From Pseudomaricurvus sp050633365 (GTDB taxonomy: Bacteria > Pseudomonadota > Gammaproteobacteria > Pseudomonadales > Cellvibrionaceae), in NCBI GenBank assembly GCA_050633365.1, contig JBOEGJ010000046.1, forward strand, positions 1 through 64,000: a DNA stretch of 64,000 bases, written 5' to 3'. Below the pieces are notes generated by a model. The model was not told where the DNA came from. It saw only the letters and a list, made by a program, of their open reading frames with translations, and did no database searches. Positions 44,200-53,622 of this stretch are shown here, in pieces. Numbering within the stretch: position 1 is the first letter of the stretch; the number at the start of each line of letters is the position of its first letter. The translations under genes and the position numbers were made by a program.

Positions 44200-45592
44200 C
44201 GGCTTTTATCAATTCCGTTGATAGCTTGACCGAGGTATGGATCGATTCGATCGAAATACGTTCATTGGTACCATGTATCGATTTTGTATCCGACATCGAC
44301 AAGGTAAATGGGTGGAAACGATAAATATTCGGGGCTAGCTCGGCGTAGTGCGGGCTGTCGGTGGTGGCCGTCAACATACCGGGAACCGTAATCGTCTCAG
44401 GCAGAACTGTCTCAATCGACGTTTTCACCTTGTCATAACCATGGCCGTGAATGTCGGCAACCGGCGGACTTTTTTTCCACGCATCAGACTCTATTTCGAT
44501 GGATTCGTCATCGATAATGGCTTTCACATCTTCAACCAATTGTTCGGGGGTATAACCCGGTAACAGTCGAAAATTGACTTTCGCTTCTGCTTTTTGAGAA
44601 ATCACATTTTCCTTGATGCCGGCATCAAACATAGTGACAGCAGTTGTCGATCTTACTTGTGGGTTGGTAGCCGGATCTTCGCTCATCACCGACGCTAATA
44701 TCGGCGCACTGATCCATTGATTTCTCATCATCCAACCATTGAAACCGCCCACCTCTTTTCCCAATACATTGAGCATATCAGTCATCGGCGATACTAACTC
44801 CGGATCGAATGGGTTGTCGTGTAACGCGGTTACCGCTCTCGACAAGTTGATCACGGCATTGTTTGCCACCGGCATGGACGAATGGCCACCATCCCCGGTT
44901 GCTTTTAAGGTTAGAGTTACATAGGTTTTTTCGGCCAGCGCAATCATCGCCATGGATTTACCTGGCAGCATCGGATTGTCTTCGACCACGAGCCCGCCTT
45001 CACCTACCATAAACTCAAGCTCGACACCTTTAGCGGCCAGGTGTTTGGCGATATTCGCAGCCCCTTGCGCTCCACCAATCTCTTCATCGTGCGCAAAGGA
45101 AAAGATCAATGTTCGCTCTGGAACGAAGCCGTCTTCTACAAGGGTTTCTAATGCTTCTAAGGTCGCAATCACGGTAGACTTATCGTCAATGGCGCCACGG
45201 CCCCACAGAAAGCCATCAGCGATCTTTCCTTCAAATGGCGGGTAGTGCCATTCATTCTCGGTACCGGGCTCAATGGGAACCACATCGTAGTGGGCATCGA
45301 GCAACACCGGCTTGAGCTCGGCGTTGGAGCCTTGCCACGTCATCAGCAGGCTATGCTCGGCAATTTTCTCAACCTCAAGCCGTTCAAACGCGACGCTATA
45401 AGTTTGTTCCAGATAACGGGTGAAACGCGCGAACTCGGTGAGATCAATATGATCTCGCTGTTGATGGCTCACAGTTTGAAATTGAATCGCCTCTGACAGG
45501 TGTTTAACCGCCAGCTCTGTCGCCTGAGTGCTGGCACTTAACAGAGTCGCTGCTAGCGCCAACTTGAGTGTCGATAATGTTCTGATGGCCAT
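44186..45592 (-). CDS. M20-family metallopeptidase/carboxypeptidase with signal peptide
   Basis: A 468-residue enzyme of the M20 dinuclear zinc family, close in pattern to PM20D1-type carboxypeptidases. It has a signal peptide (LALAATLLSASTQAT). Motifs are LLDAHYDVVPIEPG (H and D ligands), GRGAIDDKS, and FAHDEEIGG with the catalytic glutamate pair. The C-terminal SIHGTNERI supplies the last histidine. The ATG at 45592 has GGAGAGAGG upstream; a reading 12 residues longer exists. It is divergent from a PadR regulator that probably controls it, and it ends inside the small membrane gene. Confidence 0.9.
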   Translation of the reverse strand: MAIRTLSTLKLALAATLLSASTQATELAVKHLSEAIQFQTVSHQQRDHIDLTEFARFTRYLEQTYSVAFERLEVEKIAEHSLLMTWQGSNAELKPVLLDAHYDVVPIEPGTENEWHYPPFEGKIADGFLWGRGAIDDKSTVIATLEALETLVEDGFVPERTLIFSFAHDEEIGGAQGAANIAKHLAAKGVELEFMVGEGGLVVEDNPMLPGKSMAMIALAEKTYVTLTLKATGDGGHSSMPVANNAVINLSRAVTALHDNPFDPELVSPMTDMLNVLGKEVGGFNGWMMRNQWISAPILASVMSEDPATNPQVRSTTAVTMFDAGIKENVISQKAEAKVNFRLLPGYTPEQLVEDVKAIIDDESIEIESDAWKKSPPVADIHGHGYDKVKTSIETVLPETITVPGMLTATTDSPHYAELAPNIYRFHPFTLSMSDTKSIHGTNERISIESIHTSVKLSTELIKAVSKP

Positions 45593-45649
45593 ATTGCCTC
45601 TCTCCGCGCGGCTGCTTGCAACCGACAATTTATTCGTTATTTTGTAATT

Positions 45650-45689
45650 TACTCCAAACTAGAGCAAAATACTCCAAAATAGAGCAAAG
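45650..45689. promoter_or_regulatory. Tandem 20-bp operator repeats, PadR/M20 intergenic region
   Basis: Two adjacent 20-bp copies of ACTCCAAA(C/A)TAGAGCAAA type sequence, each containing the dyad CTC-N7-GAG, start at 45650 and 45670. The second copy supplies the AAAGG ribosome site of the padR gene. Position and symmetry suggest the PadR operator. Confidence 0.6.
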
Positions 45690-45698
45690 GACAAGACA

Positions 45699-46343
45699 GT
45701 GGCCGAACAGCCAAAACTCAACGCAACCGCGTACAGCCTATTGGGGCTTATCTGCAAAAAATCGTGGTCGGCCTATGAGCTCACCGAATTCATGGGCAAG
45801 AGTGTCATTCAATTTATTCTGCCCCGCAGCCCCAGCCAGCTCTACAGTGAACCCAAAAAGCTCGCAGCGCTGGGGTTTATCGACATCGAAAAAACACCCA
45901 ATGGCAAACGCCAGCGCACGCAATACCACATCACCAACAAAGGCAGAAACGCCTTCAAAGCTTGGCTCAACGAAGCCGGAGCACCGCCAAAAATTGAATA
46001 TAAGTCACTGCTAAAATTCTATTTGGTGGATCCCAGCAATACCTGCGGACTGCAAAAAAAAGCTCAAGAAATGCGCGAAGAAACCCTCGCGCAGATGCAA
46101 TCAACCTTGGCGCTGCTCGATGAAATTATTGAACAGGGCGGCATCTATCGCGACACCGTCATGATGGCATCCATGAGTTCTCGGTTTGGCGTAGAACAGT
46201 TCAAAGCTCGATTGAAATGGCTCGATCAATTGGATCAGTGGTTGGCACAACCACCCGCAAGCGAAGACATGGAACAGTGGTCTATGGAGTGCTATCGGCA
46301 GTCGCAACAACAACTCAGACGACTGCTGACAAAGTATCAATAA
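45699..46343 (+). CDS. PadR-family transcriptional regulator
   Basis: A 214-residue winged-helix repressor with the PadR N-terminal domain (ATAYSLLGLICKKSWSAYELTE, ending SPSQLYSEPKKLAALGFID, then GKRQRTQYHITNKGRNAF) and a C-terminal coiled-coil dimerisation domain typical of the longer PadR subgroup (Vir type). Translation starts at GTG (45699) with AAAGGA eight bases before. It is divergent from the M20 peptidase, with two tandem dyads in between. Confidence 0.9.
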   Translation: MAEQPKLNATAYSLLGLICKKSWSAYELTEFMGKSVIQFILPRSPSQLYSEPKKLAALGFIDIEKTPNGKRQRTQYHITNKGRNAFKAWLNEAGAPPKIEYKSLLKFYLVDPSNTCGLQKKAQEMREETLAQMQSTLALLDEIIEQGGIYRDTVMMASMSSRFGVEQFKARLKWLDQLDQWLAQPPASEDMEQWSMECYRQSQQQLRRLLTKYQ

Positions 46344-46388
46344 TACAAACGACGCAGATGCCGATCATTGCAATCGGCAAACAAGTAC

Positions 46389-46421
46389 CCACGCCCCCTT
46401 TCGGTTAGGCGTGGAATTTTC
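46389..46421 (+). terminator. Rho-independent terminator of the padR gene
   Basis: CCACGCC (46389-46395) pairs with GGCGTGG (46408-46414), followed by AATTTTCT. It lies between padR and the convergent alcohol dehydrogenase gene. Confidence 0.75.
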
Positions 46422-46451
46422 TAAGGTCTGTTTTGGCAACTAACCTTAAGC

Positions 46452-48608
46452 TTACTCTTCCAAGCTCAGTTCAGATTTAGCCGCGTGCGCGCGAGAAATC
46501 ACATAGGCTTTGATCGCCTCAACATCGTCAACCGACAGCGTCGACGCGAAGCTCACCATACCGCGCTCTTTGTGCATTCCGCCCAAGACCACGCCCAACC
46601 ACAAACCAAATTGCTCGGGGGTTTGCGCTCTCAAGTCGGGAGTCACACCACCGCCCACGGCACCATCACCATGACACACAGCGCAGGTTTCGAAAAACAG
46701 CTGTTTACCCTGCGCCACCGTCGCCGCGTCGGCGGTTAAGGGTGGAGGATCGATACTCACCTTTGTTTCGACCAAAGGCGCCAATTCATCTTGCCCTCCA
46801 AGCTTAAAGGTCAGTAACCGACTGACGTTGCGAACCTTGTTACGATCAGCCGCGTCGCCGCCACCTAACGCAAAAGATCCTCCCCAACCGGCCATAACCG
46901 CGATGTATTGCTCACCGTCGACGCGATAGGTAATGGGAGCAGCAACAATGCCGGTCTGGGCAGGAAAGGACCAAAGCGGCTTTCCTTCATCGGCGCTATA
47001 GGCCACAAACTGCCCTTTGGCGTTGCCCTGAAAAATCACATTGCCGGCCGTGGATAAGATACCGCCATTCCACGGACCTTCATGCTGTATGCGCCAGCGC
47101 TCTTGCTGTTTGACCGGGTCCCAAGCCGAAATATGCCCCCTCACCAAGGCCAACAACTGATCGCGGTCCGCAGGGGACTCTGGCGCAGCTGCTGCAGCAA
47201 TGTTGGTACCGGTATTCCAGGTATCGCGATGGTAGACAAAATCATCGTCCGATTCGTAGATCCAAGGAATCTCTTGAGCCGGTACATAAACCAATCCGGT
47301 ATCGGGGCTGTAAGACATGGGATGCCAATTGTGCCCCCCGAGTGGGCCGGGATAAATCAGGCCTGTTGAGGTTTTCTCATAACGCGCTCCCTCGGCCTCA
47401 ACGGGTCGACCCGTCTCTTTGTCGACGTGAGTCGCCCAAGTGGATTTGGTGTATTTTTCGGCAGAAATAAATTCGCCGGTGACACGATCTATGACATAGA
47501 AGAATCCATTTTTAGGCGCTTGCATTAGCACCTTGCGCGCTTCACCCTCGATCTCTAACTCGGCCAAGATCATATGCTGCGTGGCGGTGTAGTCCCAGGA
47601 TTCACCTGGCGTGGTTTGATAGTGCCAAGCGTATTCACCCGTATCGGCATGGAGCGCAACGATCGAAGAAAGATAAAGATTATCGCCACCGGCTGGGCTG
47701 CGCAAAGTGCGGTTCCAAGGAGAACCGTTACCCACGCCGATGTAGAGTAGATTCAATTCGGGATCGTAGGCCATGGAATCCCAAACGGTTCCGCCGCCAC
47801 CAACCTTCCACCACTCACCGCCACCCCAGGTATCCGCCGCGGCAATAAGCGCTTCGTTTTCGAAAGGAAGTTCAGGGTTGCCCGGCACGGTATAAAAACG
47901 CCAGACCTGTTCGCCGGTTTGGGTATCGAACGCCGAAACGTATCCGCGCACGCCATATTCGCCGCCGCCATTTCCGATCACCACCAGTGACCTGCCAGGA
48001 GCTTGGATGACTCGCGGTGCGCCGGTAATCGAATAGGGCTTGGTCTTATCTGTTGTTTGAATCGACCAACTCTCTTTACCTGTAACCGCGTCTAAGGCAA
48101 TCAAACGGCCATCGATGGCTCCGACAAAAACCTGCCCCTGCCACACCGCTACGCCACGATTCACCACATCACAGCACAGATTAACCGCCCACGCAGGATC
48201 GACTTTAGGGTCGTAAAACCAGAGTTTCTCCCCAGTTTTAGCGTCGAAGGCATAAACCATACTCCAAGCACCACTGACGTACATCACGCCGTCAATGACG
48301 ATGGGGGTCGCTTCGAGTCCGCGATTGGTGGGCAAATCAAAATGCCAAGCGAGGCCTAAGCTATCGACATTGTCGACACTGATTTGCGTCAAGGGGCTGT
48401 GGCGCTGCTCGTCATAACTGCGACCATGCACCATCCAGTCATCACTGTGTTGATCGGCCTTGAGCACCCGATCGTGATTGATCGAGTGAGACGGGTGAGG
48501 CGCTTGCGCATCAAGGCTGGACGATTGGGACACATCTTCCGAAGCAGTTTGCTCACCGCAGGCCGACAGAAATCCAGCCAGAAGAAGAAAAGGGATGATT
48601 CGATGCAT
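46452..48608 (-). CDS. PQQ-dependent alcohol dehydrogenase (quinohaemoprotein), lipoprotein type
   Basis: A 718-residue periplasm-facing enzyme that oxidises alcohols with pyrroloquinoline quinone and passes electrons to an attached cytochrome c. The signal peptide has lipobox LSAC (FLLLAGFLSACGE). The eight-bladed propeller contains the vicinal disulfide pair in AVNLCCDVVNRG and Trp-docking motifs such as GKELW-type blades. A cytochrome c domain with CAVCHG lies near residue 643. This layout matches type II quinohaemoprotein ethanol dehydrogenases. No PQQ synthesis genes are in the window. Confidence 0.92.
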   Translation of the reverse strand: MHRIIPFLLLAGFLSACGEQTASEDVSQSSSLDAQAPHPSHSINHDRVLKADQHSDDWMVHGRSYDEQRHSPLTQISVDNVDSLGLAWHFDLPTNRGLEATPIVIDGVMYVSGAWSMVYAFDAKTGEKLWFYDPKVDPAWAVNLCCDVVNRGVAVWQGQVFVGAIDGRLIALDAVTGKESWSIQTTDKTKPYSITGAPRVIQAPGRSLVVIGNGGGEYGVRGYVSAFDTQTGEQVWRFYTVPGNPELPFENEALIAAADTWGGGEWWKVGGGGTVWDSMAYDPELNLLYIGVGNGSPWNRTLRSPAGGDNLYLSSIVALHADTGEYAWHYQTTPGESWDYTATQHMILAELEIEGEARKVLMQAPKNGFFYVIDRVTGEFISAEKYTKSTWATHVDKETGRPVEAEGARYEKTSTGLIYPGPLGGHNWHPMSYSPDTGLVYVPAQEIPWIYESDDDFVYHRDTWNTGTNIAAAAAPESPADRDQLLALVRGHISAWDPVKQQERWRIQHEGPWNGGILSTAGNVIFQGNAKGQFVAYSADEGKPLWSFPAQTGIVAAPITYRVDGEQYIAVMAGWGGSFALGGGDAADRNKVRNVSRLLTFKLGGQDELAPLVETKVSIDPPPLTADAATVAQGKQLFFETCAVCHGDGAVGGGVTPDLRAQTPEQFGLWLGVVLGGMHKERGMVSFASTLSVDDVEAIKAYVISRAHAAKSELSLEE

Positions 48609-48785
48609 GGGAAATCTCTCACATTGTGATGATCATTGTTATTGTTAGTCTTGACGCTTAAATCAAGATACTCGCATTTATCCCATAATTAAACGCAGCA
48701 AACTTGTTAAAAAGCGTCATTTCTAACATTTCCCTCTTCAATGCACCTCGCTTGTCACGAACACCAAACTCGTGAACCGTGAACG

Positions 48786-50588
48786 CTAGAAATCAAAACC
48801 GGCCTCATCAATGGCCATGAGTGATTCAGATCCGGCAAGAGCGGCGCTCTTGTGAGCCGCGGCGCGAGGCATCATACGCTGGAAATAAAAACGAGCCGTA
48901 TGGATTTTGGCTTGATAGAAACCATCACCATCCTCACCCGCCTTCACCTTATTGGTCGCCACCTGAGCTGCCCGAAGCCAGAAATAGGCCAAGATGGTGT
49001 AGCCCGAATACATCAAGTAATCCACTGACGCGGCACCGACTTCATCGACATCCTCCATGGCTTTTTCAGCCACCGCTTGGGTCATCTGTAGCCATTGCTT
49101 GTTGTAGGCCTTCAAGTCGTTAACTAAAGGCTGTAATTGTTCATGATGGGGTTCTAGGCAATAGGCTTTGATTTCATCGGTAAATGGCGTCAACAAGGCA
49201 CCCGCTGATCCCAAAACTTTACGCCCCATAAGATCCAGCGCCTGAATCCCCGTAGTCCCTTCGTACAAGGTCGAAATGCGGGCGTCGCGATAGTTCTGCT
49301 CAACCCCAGCTTCGCAGATAAACCCGTGGCCACCAAAACACTGAATTCCCAAGCTAGACGCCTCTAATCCCAGCTCCGTCAGAAAGGCTTTCGCAATCGG
49401 CGTTAATAGCGACAATAGATTTTCGGAATGCTTGCGCACATCGTCACTCTCGGCATGCGTGCTCAAATCCAGCTGAGTCGCCAAGTAATGAATAAACATA
49501 CGACCGCCTTCAGCGATGGACTTTTGCGTCAACAACATGCGCCGTACATCGGGATGAACAATGATTGGATCGGCTTCTTTTTCCGGATTTTTCACGCCGG
49601 ACAATGCCCGCATTTGCAATCGTTCACGAGCGTAGGCTTGAGATTTTTGCAGCGCCACTTGCGCGTGCAAAATACCTTGAGTGGCGGTGCCGATACGCAT
49701 GGTATTCATAAAGGTAAACATACAGTTGAGCCCACGATTTTCCTCACCCAACAGATAACCGGTGGCACCATCAAAATTCATCACACAGGTTGGACTAGCG
49801 TGAATACCCATTTTCCGCTCAATCGAGCCACAACTGACTCCGTTGCGCTCGCCCAAACTACCGTCGTCATTCACCAAATATTTGGGCACGATAAACAGCG
49901 AAATCCCTTTGGTGCCCGCCGGTGCTCCCGGCAAGCGCGCAAGCACAATGTGTACGATGTTATCGGTCCAATCGTGCTCACCGAAGGTGATAAAAATCTT
50001 GGTACCGCTGATGGCGTAGCTCCCATCGGCCTTGGCTTGAGCTTTGGTTCTCAACATTCCCAAATCAGTGCCACAGTGAGGCTCAGTCAAACACATGGAG
50101 GCGGTCCAGTCTCCGGCAATCAAGCGACTCAAATAGGTGGCTTTCTGCTCGGCGGTTCCAAACGCGGTCAGGGTATTAATGGCGCCCGCGCCCAGTGTAG
50201 GGCAAAGACTCCAAGCCAAGTTGGCCGCGCCTCTGGGTTCCCCGGTCATCACATCCAATGAGCGCGGCAAACCTTGCCCGCCAAACTCTTCCGAACTACT
50301 CAGCCCCACCCATTGCCCTTCGGCGAATTGTGCAAACGCCTCTTTGAAGCCATCGGGGGTCGTGACCTCGCCTTGATCCCAGCAGGAGCCCTGTTGATCG
50401 CCACTGGCATTAATCGGCGCCAGTACTTCTTCGGCAAACTTCGCGCTTTCATCCAAAATGGCCGAGGCTAACGCTTGATTAATGTCTTGCGCTCCCGGCA
50501 AGCGTTGGTAATGAGCTTCGAAGTCAAAAACTTCGAAGGCGCTAAAAAGGATGTCTCTGGAGGGGGCTTTGTAGGTGTACATACTCAT
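48786..50588 (-). CDS. Acyl-CoA dehydrogenase, long-form with C-terminal domain (DmdC-like)
   Basis: A 600-residue FAD flavoprotein of the acyl-CoA dehydrogenase family. The middle has MCLTEPHCGTDLGMLRTKA (family signature), the helical domain SLGIQCFGGHGFICEAGVEQ and RISTLYEGTTGIQALDLMGRKV with the catalytic glutamate. The extra C-terminal 120 residues match the DmdC/methylthioacryloyl-type long form. The product is annotated by family only; it may act in fatty-acid or DMSP-like breakdown. It is divergent from a TetR regulator with a perfect palindrome between them. Confidence 0.92.
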   Translation of the reverse strand: MSMYTYKAPSRDILFSAFEVFDFEAHYQRLPGAQDINQALASAILDESAKFAEEVLAPINASGDQQGSCWDQGEVTTPDGFKEAFAQFAEGQWVGLSSSEEFGGQGLPRSLDVMTGEPRGAANLAWSLCPTLGAGAINTLTAFGTAEQKATYLSRLIAGDWTASMCLTEPHCGTDLGMLRTKAQAKADGSYAISGTKIFITFGEHDWTDNIVHIVLARLPGAPAGTKGISLFIVPKYLVNDDGSLGERNGVSCGSIERKMGIHASPTCVMNFDGATGYLLGEENRGLNCMFTFMNTMRIGTATQGILHAQVALQKSQAYARERLQMRALSGVKNPEKEADPIIVHPDVRRMLLTQKSIAEGGRMFIHYLATQLDLSTHAESDDVRKHSENLLSLLTPIAKAFLTELGLEASSLGIQCFGGHGFICEAGVEQNYRDARISTLYEGTTGIQALDLMGRKVLGSAGALLTPFTDEIKAYCLEPHHEQLQPLVNDLKAYNKQWLQMTQAVAEKAMEDVDEVGAASVDYLMYSGYTILAYFWLRAAQVATNKVKAGEDGDGFYQAKIHTARFYFQRMMPRAAAHKSAALAGSESLMAIDEAGFDF

Positions 50589-50676
50589 AAAACGTCTCGT
50601 ATGGGCTCGACCAAAAAAGCCAGCCCAAGGTTGATGACTCGGTCAAAAAGATTACGGGATTATTTGTCGACAGCAA

Positions 50677-50695
50677 ATGTTAACACCGTTAACAT
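50677..50695. promoter_or_regulatory. Perfect palindromic operator between acyl-CoA dehydrogenase and TetR genes
   Basis: ATGTTAAC-acc-GTTAACAT is a perfect 8+8 bp inverted repeat, 89 bp from the dehydrogenase start and 147 bp from the tetR start. Its shape and location fit the operator of the adjacent TetR-family repressor. Confidence 0.75.
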
Positions 50696-50841
50696 AGTGG
50701 TAGTTCACCCAGAGGTCAAGCGCTGGATCATGACTTCACAGTCGAATACACGGTTGCTACTATGCGTCGCTTTTGCTCGCGCCGTCCCAATTAGGCTCAA
50801 TATCAACGACCATCGATATCCACTATTAAGGGTTTGAAATT

Positions 50842-51438
50842 GTGAAAAATACAGCCTATCACCACGGCGATCTGAAACAGTCTCTAATCGATGCGGCAAA
50901 AGACATCATTGCCGAAGACGGCGTTAATAATTTCAGCTTACGCAAGGCGGCACTGAAGGTCGGCGTATCTCAAGCGGCCTTGTATCGACACTTTGACGGG
51001 AAAGAACAACTGCTCGCGGCTTTGGCTCGCAACTGCTTTTTGCAGGTTGGCGAGCAACTGCAGCTCGCTCACGACAGCGCACAAGACGATCCGCAACAGA
51101 AACTCAAAGCGGTAGGTTTGGCTTACGTTGTTTATGCCAGTAAAAACCCTAACTTATATCGACTGATGTTCGACGCTTCCCTATCTGACAAACAGCGCTA
51201 TCCAGAACTTACCGACGCGCGCCGTCAAGCACTGAAATGGCCAGCCAAATCGGTAACATCCATTGCCAAGAATCAGAAAGAGAGTCATCAAACCCAGTTC
51301 GATAACACCAAGTTTTTATTGCAATCATCCATTCACGGCATCGCTAGCTTCGTGATCGATGGCCATGCGCCCAATGACCAATCTCTGAGTTCCATGATCG
51401 ATGCGCTAGTGGATCAAACCCTAATCGGCGCCACTTAG
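50842..51438 (+). CDS. TetR-family transcriptional regulator
   Basis: A 198-residue repressor with an N-terminal TetR helix-turn-helix (AYHHGDLKQSLIDAAKDIIA, NNFSLRKAALKVGVSQAALYRHFDGKEQLLAALA) and a ligand-binding C-terminal domain. It starts at GTG (50842). It is divergent from the acyl-CoA dehydrogenase, with a perfect palindrome in between, and probably represses that gene, perhaps with an acyl-CoA effector as in related regulators (inference). Confidence 0.92.
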   Translation: MKNTAYHHGDLKQSLIDAAKDIIAEDGVNNFSLRKAALKVGVSQAALYRHFDGKEQLLAALARNCFLQVGEQLQLAHDSAQDDPQQKLKAVGLAYVVYASKNPNLYRLMFDASLSDKQRYPELTDARRQALKWPAKSVTSIAKNQKESHQTQFDNTKFLLQSSIHGIASFVIDGHAPNDQSLSSMIDALVDQTLIGAT

Positions 51439-51479
51439 CAGAGAGAAATGAGAGTGCCAAACGGAGTCTGCGACTGTGA

Positions 51480-52505
51480 CTATACCGCTCTATTCCCCAG
51501 CGCGTGCCGCAACTGAAACTGCTTGGGGCTGACGCCCAGCTGCTGCTTAAAAATCCGAGAAAAACTGGCGCTTTCGGCATACCCCAACGCTCTGGCGACA
51601 GAGTCAACCGAGTGACCTTGCGACAATTTTTTCTGCGCACTGGATAACTTGTATTGCAACAACAGTTGACGAAAACTAACGCCCTCACTGGACAAGTTGC
51701 GCCGCAACTGTCGATCACTGATACCCAATCGATGGGCAATGGTCACCAAAGAAATCCCCCCCGCAGCATTGAGTATTTGAGTCTCGACCTTGCCGCGAAA
51801 AGTTCGCGGTTTTATTTGTGCCAACAGCATCTCATCACAATAAGCTTCACACATTTTTTTCAGTGAAGGATTTGCCAACGGCAGGGGCATGTCGCCCACC
51901 ACTTGATCAAAAGCAATGCGGTTTGTATCAGCGCAAAAAACGACGTCAACCCCGAAGGCCTGTCGATAAACCTCTCGATCCTCGGGCTCTGAACATTTCA
52001 TACTGACGGAAATAACCGGTGGAGCAGCTTTCAATAGATTAGCAAACAAAGTGTAGGCCCCCATCAATCCACGCTCTTGGCAAAAACGCCGGCAGTCGCG
52101 TGGCACCTCGTCATCCAAAACTTCAACCACCCAACTTGAACCGTCAGCGGTAAAACGATAATCACTGAACGACAGGCCAAACCAGCGATAGCGCTCAGTT
52201 AACGTCAACGCATCCAACAGGCTTTCGCAGGCCGCCATTGCCTGCCCCAAAGGGCCGATAGTCTCGAGGCTGTACCCTTGCCCAACCTCAATCCCTAATA
52301 CTTGATCGCTCTGACGAAAAGCTTGAATGTTTCGGATTAGCGCCATCTCTTGCCAGGATTCAATACTGGCCAAAGGCTCGTCCAAGCTGGCTAGATCCAA
52401 AGACGTACCCCGCAAGCACTGAGACTCACTCATACCGAGATGGCGGCCAGCCTGAAGCAAAATGGATACCCCGGCAGTTGCCCTCAAGCCCTGCCAATCA
52501 ATCAC
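51480..52505 (-). CDS. AraC-family transcriptional regulator
   Basis: A 341-residue regulator with an N-terminal OruR/ArgR-like ligand domain and a C-terminal AraC helix-turn-helix pair (ISLVTIAHRLGISDRQLRRNL, and VDSVARALGYAESASFSRIFKQQLG). GTG (52505) is preceded by GGAG at eight bases. It is divergent from the TauD-like dioxygenase gene (207 bp gap), so it may control that gene and the hydratase after it. Effector unknown. Confidence 0.9.
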   Translation of the reverse strand: MIDWQGLRATAGVSILLQAGRHLGMSESQCLRGTSLDLASLDEPLASIESWQEMALIRNIQAFRQSDQVLGIEVGQGYSLETIGPLGQAMAACESLLDALTLTERYRWFGLSFSDYRFTADGSSWVVEVLDDEVPRDCRRFCQERGLMGAYTLFANLLKAAPPVISVSMKCSEPEDREVYRQAFGVDVVFCADTNRIAFDQVVGDMPLPLANPSLKKMCEAYCDEMLLAQIKPRTFRGKVETQILNAAGGISLVTIAHRLGISDRQLRRNLSSEGVSFRQLLLQYKLSSAQKKLSQGHSVDSVARALGYAESASFSRIFKQQLGVSPKQFQLRHALGNRAV

Positions 52506-52711
52506 CTTTCACTCTCCGTTTTCTATCCACTATTCGACCCAGTTCGATTCTTGAGTGAGGATTATGACCGAAAACATCAAGTTTTGGCCAGACAAGCCAT
52601 GGCCGTGTTAGGCATAAACCTCGAGACTAGTACTCAGATTTGGGCCTAGCCCTCAAACTCGGGCAGCACCCTCTGCCGAACTGCTTAACCAAACCGTTAG
52701 GATTAACCTTC

Positions 52712-53617
52712 ATGATTATTGCTCCCAGCGCTTCAACCAATGCCAGTAAACACGACTACCAGCACATCACGGTGAGACCACTCACCGGTGCGCTGGGCGC
52801 CGAAGTGTTCAACGTCAAAGTAAACAAGCTGAGTGATGCTGAGCTGATCGAGGTCAAACAGGCCATTGCAGATCACGGTGTTATCTTTTTTCGCGATCAA
52901 GAGATCAGCGTCGTAGAACAAGAAACCTTCACCCAAAACTTTGGGGAATTTGGCGTTGACCCTTACGTGCCAGGCATCGAAGGCCATCCTCACGTCTTGC
53001 GATTGGTCAAAGAAGCCGACGAAGCCACAGGCTATGTTTTTGGAGGCGCCTGGCACAGCGACTGGTCGTTTCAAGAGGCGCCGCCTTCCTTCACTATTCT
53101 CTATGGCCACGACATTCCCAACTACGGTGGCGACACCCTATTCGCCAACCTCTATCAAGCTTACGAGATGCTCTCCCCGGAGATGCAACGTATCTGCGAA
53201 TCACTCAATGTTATCCATAGTGCACGCTTGGGGTACGCGCCGGCGTCCTCTGGAATCCACAGCCTCTACGAAAACATGGAAGTTATTGCCAGTGAAGACG
53301 CCATGGAAACTCAAGTGCACCCGATGGTAGTTGAACATCCCGTCACCGGTAAAAAGCTGCTCTATATAACCGGTGTCTACAGTATCGGCATTGCCGGTAT
53401 GCATCAGGATGAGGCCGACAATCTATTGAATTTTCTGAAATCCCAGATCGAGCATCCCATCAACACTTGCCGTTTTCGCTGGGAAAAAGGCTCTATTGCC
53501 ATGTGGGACAATCGCTGCGCCTTACACTTACCCATGGGCGACTACCACGGCAGCCGACGGGAAATGTTCCGCACCACCGTTGCAGGCGCCAAACCCATCG
53601 CTGCCGCGAAAGGTTAA
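52712..53617 (+). CDS. TauD/TfdA-family Fe(II)/2-oxoglutarate dioxygenase
   Basis: A 301-residue cytoplasmic hydroxylase of the taurine/2,4-D dioxygenase family. The iron-binding H-x-D is in GGAWHSDWSFQEAPP (about residue 110) and the distal histidine and arginine in ALHLPMGDYHGSRREMFRTTV near the C terminus. The substrate (sulfonate, aryloxyalkanoate or other) cannot be told from sequence. I take the ATG at 52712 (MIIAPSAS); GGA lies 9 bases before. The hydratase gene starts six bases after the stop, forming a two-gene operon. Confidence 0.88.
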   Translation: MIIAPSASTNASKHDYQHITVRPLTGALGAEVFNVKVNKLSDAELIEVKQAIADHGVIFFRDQEISVVEQETFTQNFGEFGVDPYVPGIEGHPHVLRLVKEADEATGYVFGGAWHSDWSFQEAPPSFTILYGHDIPNYGGDTLFANLYQAYEMLSPEMQRICESLNVIHSARLGYAPASSGIHSLYENMEVIASEDAMETQVHPMVVEHPVTGKKLLYITGVYSIGIAGMHQDEADNLLNFLKSQIEHPINTCRFRWEKGSIAMWDNRCALHLPMGDYHGSRREMFRTTVAGAKPIAAAKG

Positions 53618-53622
53618 CACCA

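Noticed and set aside
48615..48645. Possible Fur box before the PQQ alcohol dehydrogenase (GATGATCATTGTTATTG)
   Set aside because: The match to the Fur consensus is poor in half of the positions and the gene is not an expected Fur target.
49428..50261. A 277-codon plus-strand frame opposite the acyl-CoA dehydrogenase
   Set aside because: It is the shadow of a strongly coding gene on the other strand, with no family pattern.
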